The notes under the pieces are model-generated. The model was given only the letters and a program-made list of their open reading frames with translations, made no database searches and was not told the origin of the DNA. The position numbers and the translations under genes were made by a program. A DNA stretch of 64,000 nt from Acidipropionibacterium acidipropionici (lineage in GTDB: Bacteria > Actinomycetota > Actinomycetes > Propionibacteriales > Propionibacteriaceae): assembly GCF_001441165.1 (NCBI RefSeq), contig NZ_CP013126.1:1765551-1829550 (forward strand). Direction: 5' to 3'. Below, piece after piece: positions 54,214 to 63,609 of this stretch; the stretch's first letter is position 1; every line of letters starts with the position of its first letter.

Positions 54214-55007
54214 GAGATGACACTTTCTACGGCGGTGAGGATGGCCTCGGGGGTGGGGGCGGCGGCGACGGCCGCGGCCGGATGCCCGAGTTCGGACAGG
54301 GTGTCGGCGGTGGGCCGGCCCATCGCGACGGGGTGCTGGCGGGCGGTCCAGGACAGCCCGGCGGCGCTCACCAGGGAGTCCAGGGCACGGGCCACCGACG
54401 ATGAGGTGACGACGACGGCCCCGAAGGCCGGCCAGGCCTGGGCGATCACCTCGGGCAGCTCATCGAGGGGCTCGGTGGTGTACAGGTCGACGCGGGTGAC
54501 GTCGCAGCCCTGTTCGCGCAGACCATCACCGACGGTCGGCGCGGCGAGCGCGGAGACGGGCAGCAGCACGCGGGCGCCGGGATCGGCCCAGGCGTCCACC
54601 AGCCCGGCCCCGGACTGCTGCTGGGGCACCAGGTCGACGTCGACGCCGGCGTCTTTGAGGGCCCGGGCGGTGGCCCGGCCCACAGCGGCGACCTTCAGGG
54701 CCAGCCCGTCCAGCAGCCCGGCCTCCTGCAGGATCCGGACGGCGGTGTGGCTGGTGACCACCAACCAGTCCGGCTGGGCGGTGCTGCTGCGGAAGCCGAC
54801 GGTGCCGAGGGCGCCGACGGTACTGGGGTGGGAGCCGACGGTGCCGAGGCCGCCGTCGATCTCGACGGTGCGGGTGACGGGCTGGTGGATGACGCCGAAT
54901 CCGGCGTGCTTGAGGGCCGCGCCGATTCTGTCATGGGCGCCCTGACGGGGCACCAGGACGGGCGGGCGGATGATCCCGGACGGGCCGGCAGTCACGGCAG
55001 AACTCAC
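54210..55007 (-). CDS. hemD: Uroporphyrinogen-III synthase
   Basis: A 265-residue poorly conserved enzyme that cyclises hydroxymethylbilane to uroporphyrinogen III. Recognisable pieces are [20 protein letters not shown] at the start, [41 protein letters not shown] and the C-terminal [14 protein letters not shown]. The GTG at 55007 overlaps the hemC stop (GTGA); the long open frame further upstream only shadows hemC. A stretch near residues 50-70 has a degenerate TVGxxxSTVGxLGTVGF repeat, unusual for HemD and probably a surface loop. Confidence 0.9.
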   Translation of the reverse strand: MSSAVTAGPSGIIRPPVLVPRQGAHDRIGAALKHAGFGVIHQPVTRTVEIDGGLGTVGSHPSTVGALGTVGFRSSTAQPDWLVVTSHTAVRILQEAGLLDGLALKVAAVGRATARALKDAGVDVDLVPQQQSGAGLVDAWADPGARVLLPVSALAAPTVGDGLREQGCDVTRVDLYTTEPLDELPEVIAQAWPAFGAVVVTSSSVARALDSLVSAAGLSWTARQHPVAMGRPTADTLSELGHPAAAVAAAPTPEAILTAVESVIS

Positions 55008-56122
55008 TGTCCCCCCTCGGACTGGGCGGAGTCGGATTGGGTGGAATCGGACGGGGTGGAGGATGCCTGGGTCGAGGGATCCCGGGACACCGACGGCGTG
55101 CCCTTGGAGGCGTGCAGGTCGGCGATCCCGGCGGCTCCTTGGGAGAGCAGGTCCTCGGCCACCTGGACACCGAGCTGGTGGGCGGCCCCGGACAGGTCGG
55201 CCATCTCCTCGAACTTCGTGGGCAGCGGGGTGGGCAGCTCGAGGGCGGCCTCGGACCGGACGGTGGCCGATCCGTCGACGGCGGCGACCACGGCCTGCAG
55301 GGACAGCCGCCCGCCGGCCGCCTCGCAGAAGGCCCCGACCGGGGCGGCGCAGCCGGCCTCCAGCCGGGCCAGGACCGCCCTCTCGGCGGTGGCCGAGAGC
55401 CGGGTGGGCAGGTCGTCGATGGCCGCCAGGGCCTTGGCCAGGGGGCCGAAGCGGGAGTCCTGGGTGCGGCACTCCACGGCCAGGGCGCCCTGGGCGGGGG
55501 CCGGCAGCATGACGTCGAATCCGAGCTCCTCGGTGATCACCGATCCTCGGCCCAGCCGGCGCAGCCCGGAGGCGGCGACGATGACGGCGTCGAGGTCCTC
55601 CTTGCCGCCCATACCCTTGACGCGGCCCACCCTGGTGTCGACGTTGCCGCGGATGTCGACGATGCGGAGGTCGGGCCTGGCGGCCAGCAGCTGGGCGGCG
55701 CGGCGCGGCGACCCGGTGCCCACCTTCGCGCCCTCGGGCAGGCCGGCCAGAGTCAACCTGTCACGGGCCACCAGGGCGTCATGGGGGTTCTCGCGGGACG
55801 GCATGGCGGCCACCTTGAGCCCGAGCGGCTGGGCGGTGGGCAGATCCTTGAAGGAGTGGACGGCCAGGTCACAGGCGCCCGCCAGCAGGTCGGCGCGGAT
55901 GGCGGAGGCGAAGACCCCGGTGCCACCCATCTGGGACAGCGGGGTGGAATTGACGTCGCCGTGGGTGGTGACGTGGACGAGTTCGACATCCAGGCCGTGC
56001 TGCGACAGGGCCTTGGCGACCATGCCGGACTGGGTGGTTGCCAGGGCCGAAGCCCTGGTCCCGAGCTTGACGGGTGCGGCCTTCTGCGTGGCGGCGGACC
56101 TTTTCCCGGGACGACGACTCAT
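55004..56122 (-). CDS. hemC: Hydroxymethylbilane synthase (porphobilinogen deaminase)
   Basis: A 372-residue enzyme that polymerises four porphobilinogens. Core blocks are LGTRASALATTQSGMVAKAL, HSFKDLPTAQ and GTGSPRRAAQL, with the dipyrromethane-cofactor cysteine in EAGCAAPVGAF. The start at 56122 is chosen because GAGAGG lies 9 bases upstream; the ATG at 56131 is a close alternative. The C-terminal 45 residues are a polar Ser/Asp/Gln-rich tail beyond the family domain, overlapping hemD. A palindrome separates it from hemY. Confidence 0.95.
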   Translation of the reverse strand: MSRRPGKRSAATQKAAPVKLGTRASALATTQSGMVAKALSQHGLDVELVHVTTHGDVNSTPLSQMGGTGVFASAIRADLLAGACDLAVHSFKDLPTAQPLGLKVAAMPSRENPHDALVARDRLTLAGLPEGAKVGTGSPRRAAQLLAARPDLRIVDIRGNVDTRVGRVKGMGGKEDLDAVIVAASGLRRLGRGSVITEELGFDVMLPAPAQGALAVECRTQDSRFGPLAKALAAIDDLPTRLSATAERAVLARLEAGCAAPVGAFCEAAGGRLSLQAVVAAVDGSATVRSEAALELPTPLPTKFEEMADLSGAAHQLGVQVAEDLLSQGAAGIADLHASKGTPSVSRDPSTQASSTPSDSTQSDSAQSEGGQ

Positions 56123-56178
56123 ATATCCCATCCTCTCACGAGCTCCGAAGGCCGATGATCCGGCCGGAGGATGCACGA

Positions 56179-56240
56179 ATCACTAGCTGGAGGGCCCGAA
56201 TCTCGCTGTTCAGCGGGCGATCGGCCCTCCAGCTAGTGAT
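56179..56240. repeat. Palindromic repeat / terminator between hemY and hemC (copy 2)
   Basis: Perfect 18-bp arms (56179-56196 and 56223-56240) enclose a 26-base spacer that itself holds a 5-bp hairpin (56204-56208 and 56211-56215). It shares CTAGCTGGAG and parts of its centre with the palindrome at 13819-13868. On the minus strand it follows the hemY stop by 50 bases. Confidence 0.7.
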
Positions 56241-56289
56241 GTCATCAGCCGGACCCTCCTCAGCGCAGCTCCGATCAGCACAGCTCTGA

Positions 56290-57693
56290 TCAGCACAACT
56301 CCGATGCGGTTCGCCGGGCGTGCGGTACCAGGGCGGCGATCCCCGAACCCGACGCCCAGGCCCCGGTCAGGCCGACGCCGGGCACGCCGGTCAGCTGCTC
56401 GTGGAGCCCCTGCACCCAGGCCCGGGTCGCCGGGGTGGTCGGTGCCAGCGCCCCCGACCAGTGGATGGTCTGGTGATCGACCAGCCGATCGGCGCTCAGA
56501 TCGACCCCCAGCAGGGTGGACGCGTCGGCCAGGGCCTGCCCGGCCGACAGCTCGGGCTCCTGCTCCCCGGCGCGCCCGTAGGAGACTCGCAGCAGGTGCA
56601 GGCCGTCGGGGCAGCAGGCGCCCAGCGACGGCCACTTGGCCGACAGGTGGGTCAGCGCCTTGGCGCTCACTCGCGTCGTTCCGCGGGCCACCAGCATGCC
56701 GTTGCCGCGGGGACCGGCATCCAGCTCGGGGGCGCGCACGGCCAGATTCACGTGGGCTATCGGGGCACCGGGCACCAGATCGGGGCCGGTGGTGTCGACG
56801 ACGCCGCTCAGCAGTTGGCGCGCCGGGGCGGCCGAGCAGGCCACCACCAGACGGGGCGCCGACAGCTCCACCGGGGCGCCGGACGGGGTGGGCGGCAGCG
56901 ACGGGTCGGCGGCGCGCACGGTGCCGGCGGCGTGGACCAGCCAGGAGCCGTCGGACCCCCGCTCGATCGATCTGGCGCCGGTGCGGGTGAGCAGCTGCCC
57001 GCCCGCGGCCTCGACCTGTTCCCCGAGCACTTGGGGCATCCGGAACATGCCCCCGGCCACCGACGCCACCGGCGGCTTCGGGGCCCCGTCTCCCCTCACC
57101 AGGGCGACTCCGCCGGCCAGGCTCCCGGCACGATGCACGGCGCCCAGCAGGCCGGGGGAGACCACCTCGGTGGCCAGCAGATGCGGATCGGCGGCGTGGA
57201 TGCCGCCGGCGATCGGGGCCACCAGACGGTCCAGCACCTCGGCGCCCATCCGCATCTCGACCAGGGAGCCCAGGTCGCCGGGAAGCTCCTCGGGCAGCGG
57301 CGCGCCGTCCAGCCGGGCCGCCTCGGCAGCGCCCTCGGTGCCCAGTGCGGCGACGACATCGCCGTCGGACAGATCCGCCGGGATGCCCAGGACCGCCCGT
57401 GCCGGCATCGCGAAGGCGCCGTCGTCGAACCACACCCAGCTGGGCGCGGGGCGCGGGAACTCGACGCTCAGACCGAGCTCGGCGGCCAGCTGCGCGGTCT
57501 CGGGGCGGCGCACCGCCCACCCCTCGGCGCCGATGTCGTAGGCCACCCCGGCGATCCGCGAGGCGGCCACCAGACCGCCCGTGTAGCCGCGGGGCTCCAG
57601 CAGCACCGGCGTCAACCCCTCACGGGTGAACTGCCAGGCGGCCACCAGGCCCGCCATCCCGCCGCCGATGACGACCGCGTCAACTCTTCTCAT
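56290..57693 (-). CDS. hemY: Coproporphyrinogen/protoporphyrinogen III oxidase
   Basis: A 467-residue FAD-dependent oxidase of the HemY/CgoX group. The N-terminal FAD motif is VVIGGGMAGLVAAW (7-20), with the EP-type acidic residue and RGYTGGLV next. The C-terminal FAD-binding end is GVGLTGAWASGSGIAALV. Because a HemQ-type domain is encoded in the same locus, the coproporphyrin-dependent route is expected, so cgoX is the more accurate name. It has lower conservation than other hem genes, as usual. Hairpins lie on both sides, so it may be its own transcript. Confidence 0.92.
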   Translation of the reverse strand: MRRVDAVVIGGGMAGLVAAWQFTREGLTPVLLEPRGYTGGLVAASRIAGVAYDIGAEGWAVRRPETAQLAAELGLSVEFPRPAPSWVWFDDGAFAMPARAVLGIPADLSDGDVVAALGTEGAAEAARLDGAPLPEELPGDLGSLVEMRMGAEVLDRLVAPIAGGIHAADPHLLATEVVSPGLLGAVHRAGSLAGGVALVRGDGAPKPPVASVAGGMFRMPQVLGEQVEAAGGQLLTRTGARSIERGSDGSWLVHAAGTVRAADPSLPPTPSGAPVELSAPRLVVACSAAPARQLLSGVVDTTGPDLVPGAPIAHVNLAVRAPELDAGPRGNGMLVARGTTRVSAKALTHLSAKWPSLGACCPDGLHLLRVSYGRAGEQEPELSAGQALADASTLLGVDLSADRLVDHQTIHWSGALAPTTPATRAWVQGLHEQLTGVPGVGLTGAWASGSGIAALVPHARRTASELC

Positions 57694-57770
57694 CCAACCT
57701 CTCCCATCCGGGCCCTCAGCCCGGCTCGCAGAGCCGTTCCGATGCCGGGCGCACCCTGCTCAGACGTCGA

Positions 57771-57804
57771 TGATCACGGATCCCCGACAAGGGATCCGTG
57801 ATCA
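57771..57804 (-). terminator. hemE terminator overlapping its stop codon
   Basis: A perfect 14-bp stem (57771-57784 and 57791-57804) with a 6-base loop; the distal arm includes the hemE stop codon. It separates hemE from hemY. Confidence 0.8.
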
Positions 57805-58884
57805 CAGGGAGTGGATGTACTCGACCAGCCTGGTCAGGGTATCGGGGTCGGCATCGGCGGGCACCCCGTGCCCCAGGTTCACCACATGGCCGGGCGCCCG
57901 GCGCCCGGACTCCACCACCGAGGCGGCCTCGGCGTGCAGCGCCTCATCCCCGGCGAACAGCAGAGCCGGGTTGATGTTGCCCTGCAGCGGCATCTCGAGC
58001 CGCTCGACCATCAGCGAGGCCAGGGCGTGATCCAGCGGCACCCGGTGATCCACCCCCAGCACCGGGTGGTCCGACGCCTCGCCGGCCACCCGGGCCAGCT
58101 CGGCCAGCAGGTGGGAGGAGTTCACCGCGAAATGCACCACCGGCGTGTCCCGGCCGATCCCCTCCAGCGCCCGGATCGAATGGGGCGCGACATGATGCCG
58201 GTAGTCGGCGGCCGACAGGGAGCCCGCCCAGGAGTCGAAGAGCTGCACGGCCCGGGCGCCGCCGGCCAGCTGCGCGGTGAGGAAGTCGGCGTCCAGATCG
58301 GCGACCCAGTCCATCAGTCTCGCCCAGGCTGCCGGCTCGGCGTGCATCATAGCGCGGGCCGCCAGGTGGTCGCGGGAAGGGCCGCCCTGGACCAGATAGG
58401 CGGCGATGGTGAACGGGGCGCCCGCGAAGCCGATAAGCGGGACGGCCTCGCCCAGTTCACAGATCACCAGCTGGGCGGCCTTGGCGATCGCCGAGGCGTC
58501 TCCGGGGCCCCGCGAGACCAGGGCGTCGACGTCGGTGGCGGTGCGTACCGGATGATCGAGCACCGGCCCCACGCCCGGCTCGATGCGCACCCCCACTCCG
58601 GCCAGAGTCAGCGGCACCATGATGTCGGAATACAGCACGGCGGCGTCCACCCCGTGGCGCCGGACGGGCTGGCAGGTGATCTCGGCGGCCAGCTCCGGAT
58701 CCAGACAGGACTCCAGCATGGAGGTGCCCTCGCGGGCCTGGCGGTACTCCGGTAGCGAACGGCCCGCCTGGCGCATGAACCACACCGGTGGGTGCTCGGT
58801 GCGATGCCCGGTCATGGCCTGCAGAATCGGTGGCAGGGAGGGTGCCGCGTCGTCGCGGATCTGGGGGAAGTCGGTCTCAGTCAT
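57802..58884 (-). CDS. hemE: Uroporphyrinogen decarboxylase
   Basis: A 360-residue enzyme making coproporphyrinogen III. Signature blocks are PVWFMRQAGRSLPEYR (first signature) and GFAGAPFTIAAYLVQGG (second), plus LQGNINPALLFAG near the C-terminus. The ATG at 58884 gives the family's usual start; a start 27 bases earlier would add poorly supported residues. It diverges from hemA across a 171-base region. Confidence 0.95.
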   Translation of the reverse strand: MTETDFPQIRDDAAPSLPPILQAMTGHRTEHPPVWFMRQAGRSLPEYRQAREGTSMLESCLDPELAAEITCQPVRRHGVDAAVLYSDIMVPLTLAGVGVRIEPGVGPVLDHPVRTATDVDALVSRGPGDASAIAKAAQLVICELGEAVPLIGFAGAPFTIAAYLVQGGPSRDHLAARAMMHAEPAAWARLMDWVADLDADFLTAQLAGGARAVQLFDSWAGSLSAADYRHHVAPHSIRALEGIGRDTPVVHFAVNSSHLLAELARVAGEASDHPVLGVDHRVPLDHALASLMVERLEMPLQGNINPALLFAGDEALHAEAASVVESGRRAPGHVVNLGHGVPADADPDTLTRLVEYIHSL

Positions 58885-59055
58885 CGCTCCGATTCTGCCC
58901 CCGATCGGCAATCGGGGCCCATCCGAGCGCCGTGCGGGTCCGCCTCGGGGCCACCTCGGAGGCCATGCGACCGCACTCGACGGTCATCGCAGGAGAGGAC
59001 GCACAAGTGTTCAACCCTGCGATCCCCGGGGGCGTCCGTGGTTGAATGGTCGGCC
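58885..59055. promoter_or_regulatory. Divergent hemE-hemA control region
   Basis: A 171-base region that must hold promoters for both hemE (minus) and hemA (plus). I see no clear palindrome or consensus hexamers. A GGGGG stretch at about 59027-59032 could serve as ribosome-binding site if hemA starts at the GTG at 59038. Confidence 0.5.
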
Positions 59056-60489
59056 GTGGGTCTGTTCCTGGTGTCCGTAGATCATTCCGAGCACGGTCTC
59101 GGAGCCGTCGGCGCGGCCGCAGAGCAGGTGAGGGGCCTCGGACTGGCCCTCACCGACGCCCCTGGGGTGCGCGGAGCGATGGTGCTGTCGACATGCAACA
59201 GGGTGCTCGTCCTGGCCGAGCTCACCGCCGGTCCCGACGACCCCGAGGCGCTGCTGCGCCGGCTGCTGGCCGGCCACGGCGCCACCGCGCTGGCCGAGTC
59301 CAGCAGTCTTCACTCCGACGACGACGCCGTCTGGCAGGTCTTCCGGATCGCCTCCGGACTGGAGTCGATGGTCACCGGGGAACGTGAGATCGCCGGTCAG
59401 CTCAAGCGGGCCCTGGCCGACGCCCGTCGCGACAACACCGCCAGCTACCTCGTCGCCCATGTCGTCGAGGAGGCGCTGCGCACCTCCAAGAAGGTCGCTG
59501 CGGACACCGAGCTGTCCGCCGAGGGGCGCACCGTCGTCGCCATCGGCCTGGATCTGGTGGCCCGCAGAGTCGAACTGTCCGGGGCCCGGGTGCTGGTGAT
59601 GGGCACGGGCTCCTACGCCGGAGCCACCTGCGCCCAGCTGCGCTCCCGCGGCGTCGCCGAGATCATGGTCTGCTCCGCCTCCGGGCGCGCCGACGGATTC
59701 GCCCGCCGTCACGAGGTGACGGCGGTGCCCGCCGACGACCTGGTCGACGCCCTGTCGGCCGCCGACCTGGTGGTCACCTGCCGTGGCAACGGGACCCCGG
59801 CGCTGACCCGCGACATGGCCCGCCGCGCGCTGGCCGCGCGTGCCGAGAATCTTCACGTCGGGCCGCTGGTGGCCCTGGACCTGGCCGTCTCGGGGGACGT
59901 CGAGGAGCCCGCACCGGCCGGCCTGCGGGTCATCGACCTGGAGAACATCCGGGACGCCGTTCCCGCCAGCGCGGCCGTCGAGCGGGGCAGGGCCGAGAGG
60001 ATCGTGGCCGACGGCGTCCGCGAGCTGGCCGTCGACCTGGAACGCCGCCGCCTCTCACCGGCCGTGGTGGCCCTGCGCGACGTCCTCTCTGATCTCGTCG
60101 AGACCGAGCTGGACCGGCTCCCCGACGAGGGCGAGATCCCCGTCGAGCGGGCCGCCCAGGCGCTGCGGCGGCTGGCCGCCTCGATGGCTCACATCCCCGC
60201 CGCCCGCGCCAGGATCGCCTCCGAGCAGGGGCTGGGGGACCGTTGGCTCAACTCCCTGACAGACGTGCTGGGGATAGACGTCGAGGTCGACGCCCCCTTC
60301 CTGGATCTGGCCGGCGTCGAGGCCACCGCGGAGGCGGCCTGCCCGGTCACCGGCCTGCGGATCGACGACCTGGCCCCCGACAGCCGCCCGACCGATAGTG
60401 CCCTCCCGCCCTCGGGCCCGGGAGCCGGCGAGCCCCTGAAGCAGCGTGAACCCAAGGATCTGACTTCGGTCATGAAGGAGAGTCGATGA
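59056..60489 (+). CDS. hemA: Glutamyl-tRNA reductase
   Basis: A 477-residue NADPH-dependent enzyme that reduces glutamyl-tRNA to glutamate-1-semialdehyde, the committed heme step. The catalytic cysteine is C47 in VLSTCNRV. The [16 protein letters not shown] block and the NADPH-binding stretch [14 protein letters not shown] follow, then a C-terminal dimerisation domain. Start is uncertain: GTG 59056 places [14 protein letters not shown] at the N-terminus as in homologues, GTG 59038 would add six residues. A tail of about 40 residues past the family end is present. The stop overlaps the next gene by ATGA. Confidence 0.94.
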   Translation: MGLFLVSVDHSEHGLGAVGAAAEQVRGLGLALTDAPGVRGAMVLSTCNRVLVLAELTAGPDDPEALLRRLLAGHGATALAESSSLHSDDDAVWQVFRIASGLESMVTGEREIAGQLKRALADARRDNTASYLVAHVVEEALRTSKKVAADTELSAEGRTVVAIGLDLVARRVELSGARVLVMGTGSYAGATCAQLRSRGVAEIMVCSASGRADGFARRHEVTAVPADDLVDALSAADLVVTCRGNGTPALTRDMARRALAARAENLHVGPLVALDLAVSGDVEEPAPAGLRVIDLENIRDAVPASAAVERGRAERIVADGVRELAVDLERRRLSPAVVALRDVLSDLVETELDRLPDEGEIPVERAAQALRRLAASMAHIPAARARIASEQGLGDRWLNSLTDVLGIDVEVDAPFLDLAGVEATAEAACPVTGLRIDDLAPDSRPTDSALPPSGPGAGEPLKQREPKDLTSVMKESR

Positions 60490-62630
60490 GCGACCACACC
60501 CCGGCCCGGGGACTCAACGAACCGCTCGACCCCTACGACGCGGTGCTGATCGCCTCCTTCGGAGGGCCGCGCGGTCCCGAGGAGGTGCGCCCCTTCCTGA
60601 GGAGGGTCTCCGGAGGCCGGATCCCTGAGTCCAGGCTCGACGCCGTCGCGGAGCACTACGACCGGTTCGGCGGCACCAGCCCCATCAACGACGCCAACGA
60701 CGCCCTGCTCGAGGCGCTCCGGATCAACCTGCGGGCCCACGGCTCCGACGTCCCGGTGGTGCTCGGCAACCGCAACGGCTCGCCCTACCTGGCCGACGTC
60801 GTCGACTCCCTTTACAAGGACGGGGCCCGGCGCGTGCTCATGCTGCCCACCTCCGCCTTCGACTCCTTCTCCGGCTGCCGGCAGTACCGCCGCGACGCCG
60901 ACGCGGTGCTCGCCGAGCTCGGCCACACCGACATGGTCATCGACAAGGTGGCCCCCTTCTGGGCCGTCGGCGGCTACACCACCGCCAACGCCGAGGCCCT
61001 GATGGACGCCTTCGGGAGGATCCCCCCGACCTCCCTGGAGGCCACCCGGGTGGTCTTCGTGACCCATTCCATCCCGCTGCCCATGCAGGAGGCTTCCGGA
61101 TCCGGGGAGCCCGGCACCGACTACGTCGCCCAGCATCAGCAGCTGTGCGCCAGGGTCGCCGAGACGGTCCGCACCCGGTTCGGCGGGATGCCCCGGTGGG
61201 ATCTCGTGTACTGCTCGCGCTCGGGCCGACCCACCGACCCGTGGCTGGAGCCCGACGTCAACGACTACCTGCGCACCCTGCCCGCACAGGGGGTGAAGTC
61301 GGTGGTGCTGGCCCCGGTCGGGTTCATCTCCGACCACATGGAGGTCGTCAACGACCTGGACCGCGAGGCCGCCGAGACGGTGGCCGACCTGGGTCTGGCG
61401 ATGGCCAGGGCCACCACGGCGGGCACCCACCCGGCCTTCGTCGAGAGCCTCGGCGAGCTGCTGGCCGGGCAGGCCGCGGCCGTGCGCCAGGCCGGCGGAC
61501 GGCTGCCCGAGGCCTGGCTGTGCGGCTGCGAGCGCGGCGGCCAGGTGCGGGGTGGACGCAGCCTGGGAGATCAGGGCGCCCTGCCGCCGGTGTACCGGGC
61601 CGGAGACGCCGACCCGGCCCCGGCGTCCCACCCGTCCTCGGCACAGTCCGCGGACTCGGCACATTCGCCCGTCGAAGGGACGCCGCCCCCGGCGTCCCAA
61701 GCGGCTTCGCCCGTCGCTGATTCGGTCGTCGGAGCGGGTGCCGCCCCTCAGAGCGGCTCTACGGTGGCTCAGGACGCCGGCGCGGCCGGGTCCGCCCCGT
61801 CCCCGACCTCAGGAGAGTCGCCCGTGTCCGCTGACAGCCCCTCCACCAGCAGCGCCGTGTCCGACGCCGCCGGTTCCACCATCACCCGCACCTCGACCGG
61901 CGACGGCACCTACACCGTCCCCACCGATGCCCGCGACCACGCCGTCCAGCCCGATGAGGTGAACCGGGCCAGCCTGTGGGCGATGTACTCGGTGTTCAAG
62001 GTCAGCGACCCGCTTCCCTCCGACGACGCCGCGCTGGCCGACCTGGTGACCGGTTCGATCGACTGGGCCGCCGGGGCCGGGGCCGAGACCCGCGGCTGGT
62101 ACGACCTGTCGGGGCTGCGCGCCGACGCCGACCTGCTCGTCTGGTGGACCGCCGCCGACGCCGCCGCCCTCCAGGAGACCTACCACCGCTTCGTCGGATC
62201 GGGGCTGGGACGCCACCTGTCCCCGGTCTGGTCGAACCTGGCGGTGCACCGCCCCGCCGAGTTCAACAGATCCCACCTGCCGTCCTGCTTCGCGGGCGTC
62301 GCACCGCGCCGGTGGGCCTGCTTCTACCCCTTCGTGCGCACCAAGGACTGGTACCTGCTGGACGCCGGTGACCGCTCCCGGATGCTGCGCGAGCACGGCA
62401 TCTCCGGCGCCGCCAGCCCCGACGTCAAGGCCTCCACACTCGCGGCCTTCGCACTGGGCGACTACGAGTGGATCCTGACCCTGGAGGCCGACGACCCGGC
62501 CCGCCTGGTCGACGTCATGAAAGACCTCCGATACGTCGAGGCCAGACGCCATGTGGACGTCGACACCCCGTTCTTCACCGGGGAGAGGGTTGATCCCGAC
62601 ACGTGGGCGAGGAGGCAGCTTCGCGGCTGA
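60486..62630 (+). CDS. Coproporphyrin ferrochelatase fused to coproheme decarboxylase (CpfC-ChdC / HemH-HemQ)
   Basis: A 714-residue bifunctional protein. Residues about 15-352 are a ferrochelatase: [14 protein letters not shown], catalytic His194 in FVTHSIP and Glu286 in [12 protein letters not shown]. Cys243, Cys346 and Cys348 are candidates for the actinobacterial 2Fe-2S cluster. Residues about 370-488 are a Ser/Ala/Pro-rich linker. Residues 490-714 are a HemQ/chlorite-dismutase-fold decarboxylase with LWAMYSVFK, the catalytic-type Tyr614 in [13 protein letters not shown] and the heme-ligand His637 in REHGISG. Together they insert iron into coproporphyrin III and decarboxylate coproheme to heme b, the last two steps of the coproporphyrin-dependent pathway. 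The fusion would allow substrate hand-over. It overlaps hemA by 4 nt. Confidence 0.93.
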   Translation: MSDHTPARGLNEPLDPYDAVLIASFGGPRGPEEVRPFLRRVSGGRIPESRLDAVAEHYDRFGGTSPINDANDALLEALRINLRAHGSDVPVVLGNRNGSPYLADVVDSLYKDGARRVLMLPTSAFDSFSGCRQYRRDADAVLAELGHTDMVIDKVAPFWAVGGYTTANAEALMDAFGRIPPTSLEATRVVFVTHSIPLPMQEASGSGEPGTDYVAQHQQLCARVAETVRTRFGGMPRWDLVYCSRSGRPTDPWLEPDVNDYLRTLPAQGVKSVVLAPVGFISDHMEVVNDLDREAAETVADLGLAMARATTAGTHPAFVESLGELLAGQAAAVRQAGGRLPEAWLCGCERGGQVRGGRSLGDQGALPPVYRAGDADPAPASHPSSAQSADSAHSPVEGTPPPASQAASPVADSVVGAGAAPQSGSTVAQDAGAAGSAPSPTSGESPVSADSPSTSSAVSDAAGSTITRTSTGDGTYTVPTDARDHAVQPDEVNRASLWAMYSVFKVSDPLPSDDAALADLVTGSIDWAAGAGAETRGWYDLSGLRADADLLVWWTAADAAALQETYHRFVGSGLGRHLSPVWSNLAVHRPAEFNRSHLPSCFAGVAPRRWACFYPFVRTKDWYLLDAGDRSRMLREHGISGAASPDVKASTLAAFALGDYEWILTLEADDPARLVDVMKDLRYVEARRHVDVDTPFFTGERVDPDTWARRQLRG

Positions 62631-62642
62631 TTGTGCGGCAGT

Positions 62643-63404
62643 ATGGCACCCATGCGAGGTCTTCAGCATCCGGTCGGCCCTGAATCCCCACAGACCTACT
62701 GGATCCGGCGAGGGGTGCTTCTGGGTGTCCTGGTGCTGATCATCGTGCTCCTCGTGTGGCTGCTGTCGACCCTGCTGGGCAACAACACCAGCGACACCTC
62801 CGGGACGCCGGCCACCCCCAGCGAGGAGACCTCCTCGGTGTCGGTCAACCCCTCGTGGACCGACACGGCGTGGGGCACCCCGACGCCGACCCCCACCCCA
62901 TCGGGGTCCTCGGCATCGACGCCGGGCTCGGCACCGGCGTCGTCGGCGGCATCCGGAGCCTCGTCGGCCTCGAAAACCCCGACCCCCTCGGCGAGCAGCA
63001 CCCCGGCGACCGTCGCATGCTCGGCCGGGAGCGCCTCCGTCGGGCTGACCGGCGGCTCGTCATCGGTGAAGGTCGGCGCGAAGGTCGCCTTCACCGTGAC
63101 GCTCACCAACACCGGGAAGACCGACTGCACCTGGGACTTCGCCAAACTGCCCGTGGGCGTCACCGTGACCTCAGGCTCCGACCGGATCTGGTCCAGCGAC
63201 GACTGCGCCGCCTGGAAGCCGCGGGGGAAGACCACGGTGCGGGCCGGGAAGAGCTATCCGTACAAGGTGACCTGGCCCGGTCAGCGCTCCACCGAGAACT
63301 CCTGCAAGGCCTCGACTGAGGAGTTGGGCGCCGGCTACTACGTCGCCACCGCCGAGATCAAGGGCGGCGCCACCAAGAAGTTCGTGATGCAGCTTCATCA
63401 GTAG
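62643..63404 (+). CDS. Membrane-anchored protein with Ser/Thr/Pro stalk and C-terminal beta domain
   Basis: A 253-residue protein of unknown function. One membrane segment (about 25-47, GVLLGVLVLIIVLLVWLL) follows a short cytoplasmic N-terminus. A low-complexity Ser/Thr/Pro/Ala stalk (about 48-122) leads to an extracellular beta-sandwich-like domain with paired cysteines (VACSAG, TDCTWDF, SDDCAAW, NSCKAS). The Ig-like pattern VKVGAKVAFTVTLTNTGKT suggests an adhesive or binding module. ATG 62643 is preferred over a nearer TTG. It lies 12 bases after the heme fusion gene and may be cotranscribed. Confidence 0.7.
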   Translation: MAPMRGLQHPVGPESPQTYWIRRGVLLGVLVLIIVLLVWLLSTLLGNNTSDTSGTPATPSEETSSVSVNPSWTDTAWGTPTPTPTPSGSSASTPGSAPASSAASGASSASKTPTPSASSTPATVACSAGSASVGLTGGSSSVKVGAKVAFTVTLTNTGKTDCTWDFAKLPVGVTVTSGSDRIWSSDDCAAWKPRGKTTVRAGKSYPYKVTWPGQRSTENSCKASTEELGAGYYVATAEIKGGATKKFVMQLHQ

Positions 63405-63441
63405 GGGGAGTCGACTCCCCCCACGCTCGTGCAGGCGCTCG

Positions 63442-63575
63442 CTGCCCCCCTCGGGCGGCGGCCTCGCCTGTGGCCGGGTCTGCTTCGCAGGCCTGGCGCT
63501 GCGGGTCCGGTCTGCGATCGTGCTCTGATCAGTCCGGGCGGGGGCGACCCCCCCCTGCCCCCCTCGGGCGGCGGC
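63442..63575. repeat. Pair of 21-bp direct repeats before disA's 3' end
   Basis: A 21-base C/G-rich sequence at 63442-63462 recurs exactly at 63555-63575. Both lie in the 205-base gap between the anchored protein and disA. The gap is G/C-skewed and contains no gene. Confidence 0.7.
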
Positions 63576-63609
63576 AGGGGTACGGGCCGGGTCCGGTCAG
63601 GGACCGCAC

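Noticed and set aside
63405-63609. Plus-strand coding frames between the anchored protein and disA
   Set aside because: They arise from the repeated C/G-rich 21-mers and strand skew; no ribosome-binding site or conserved composition.
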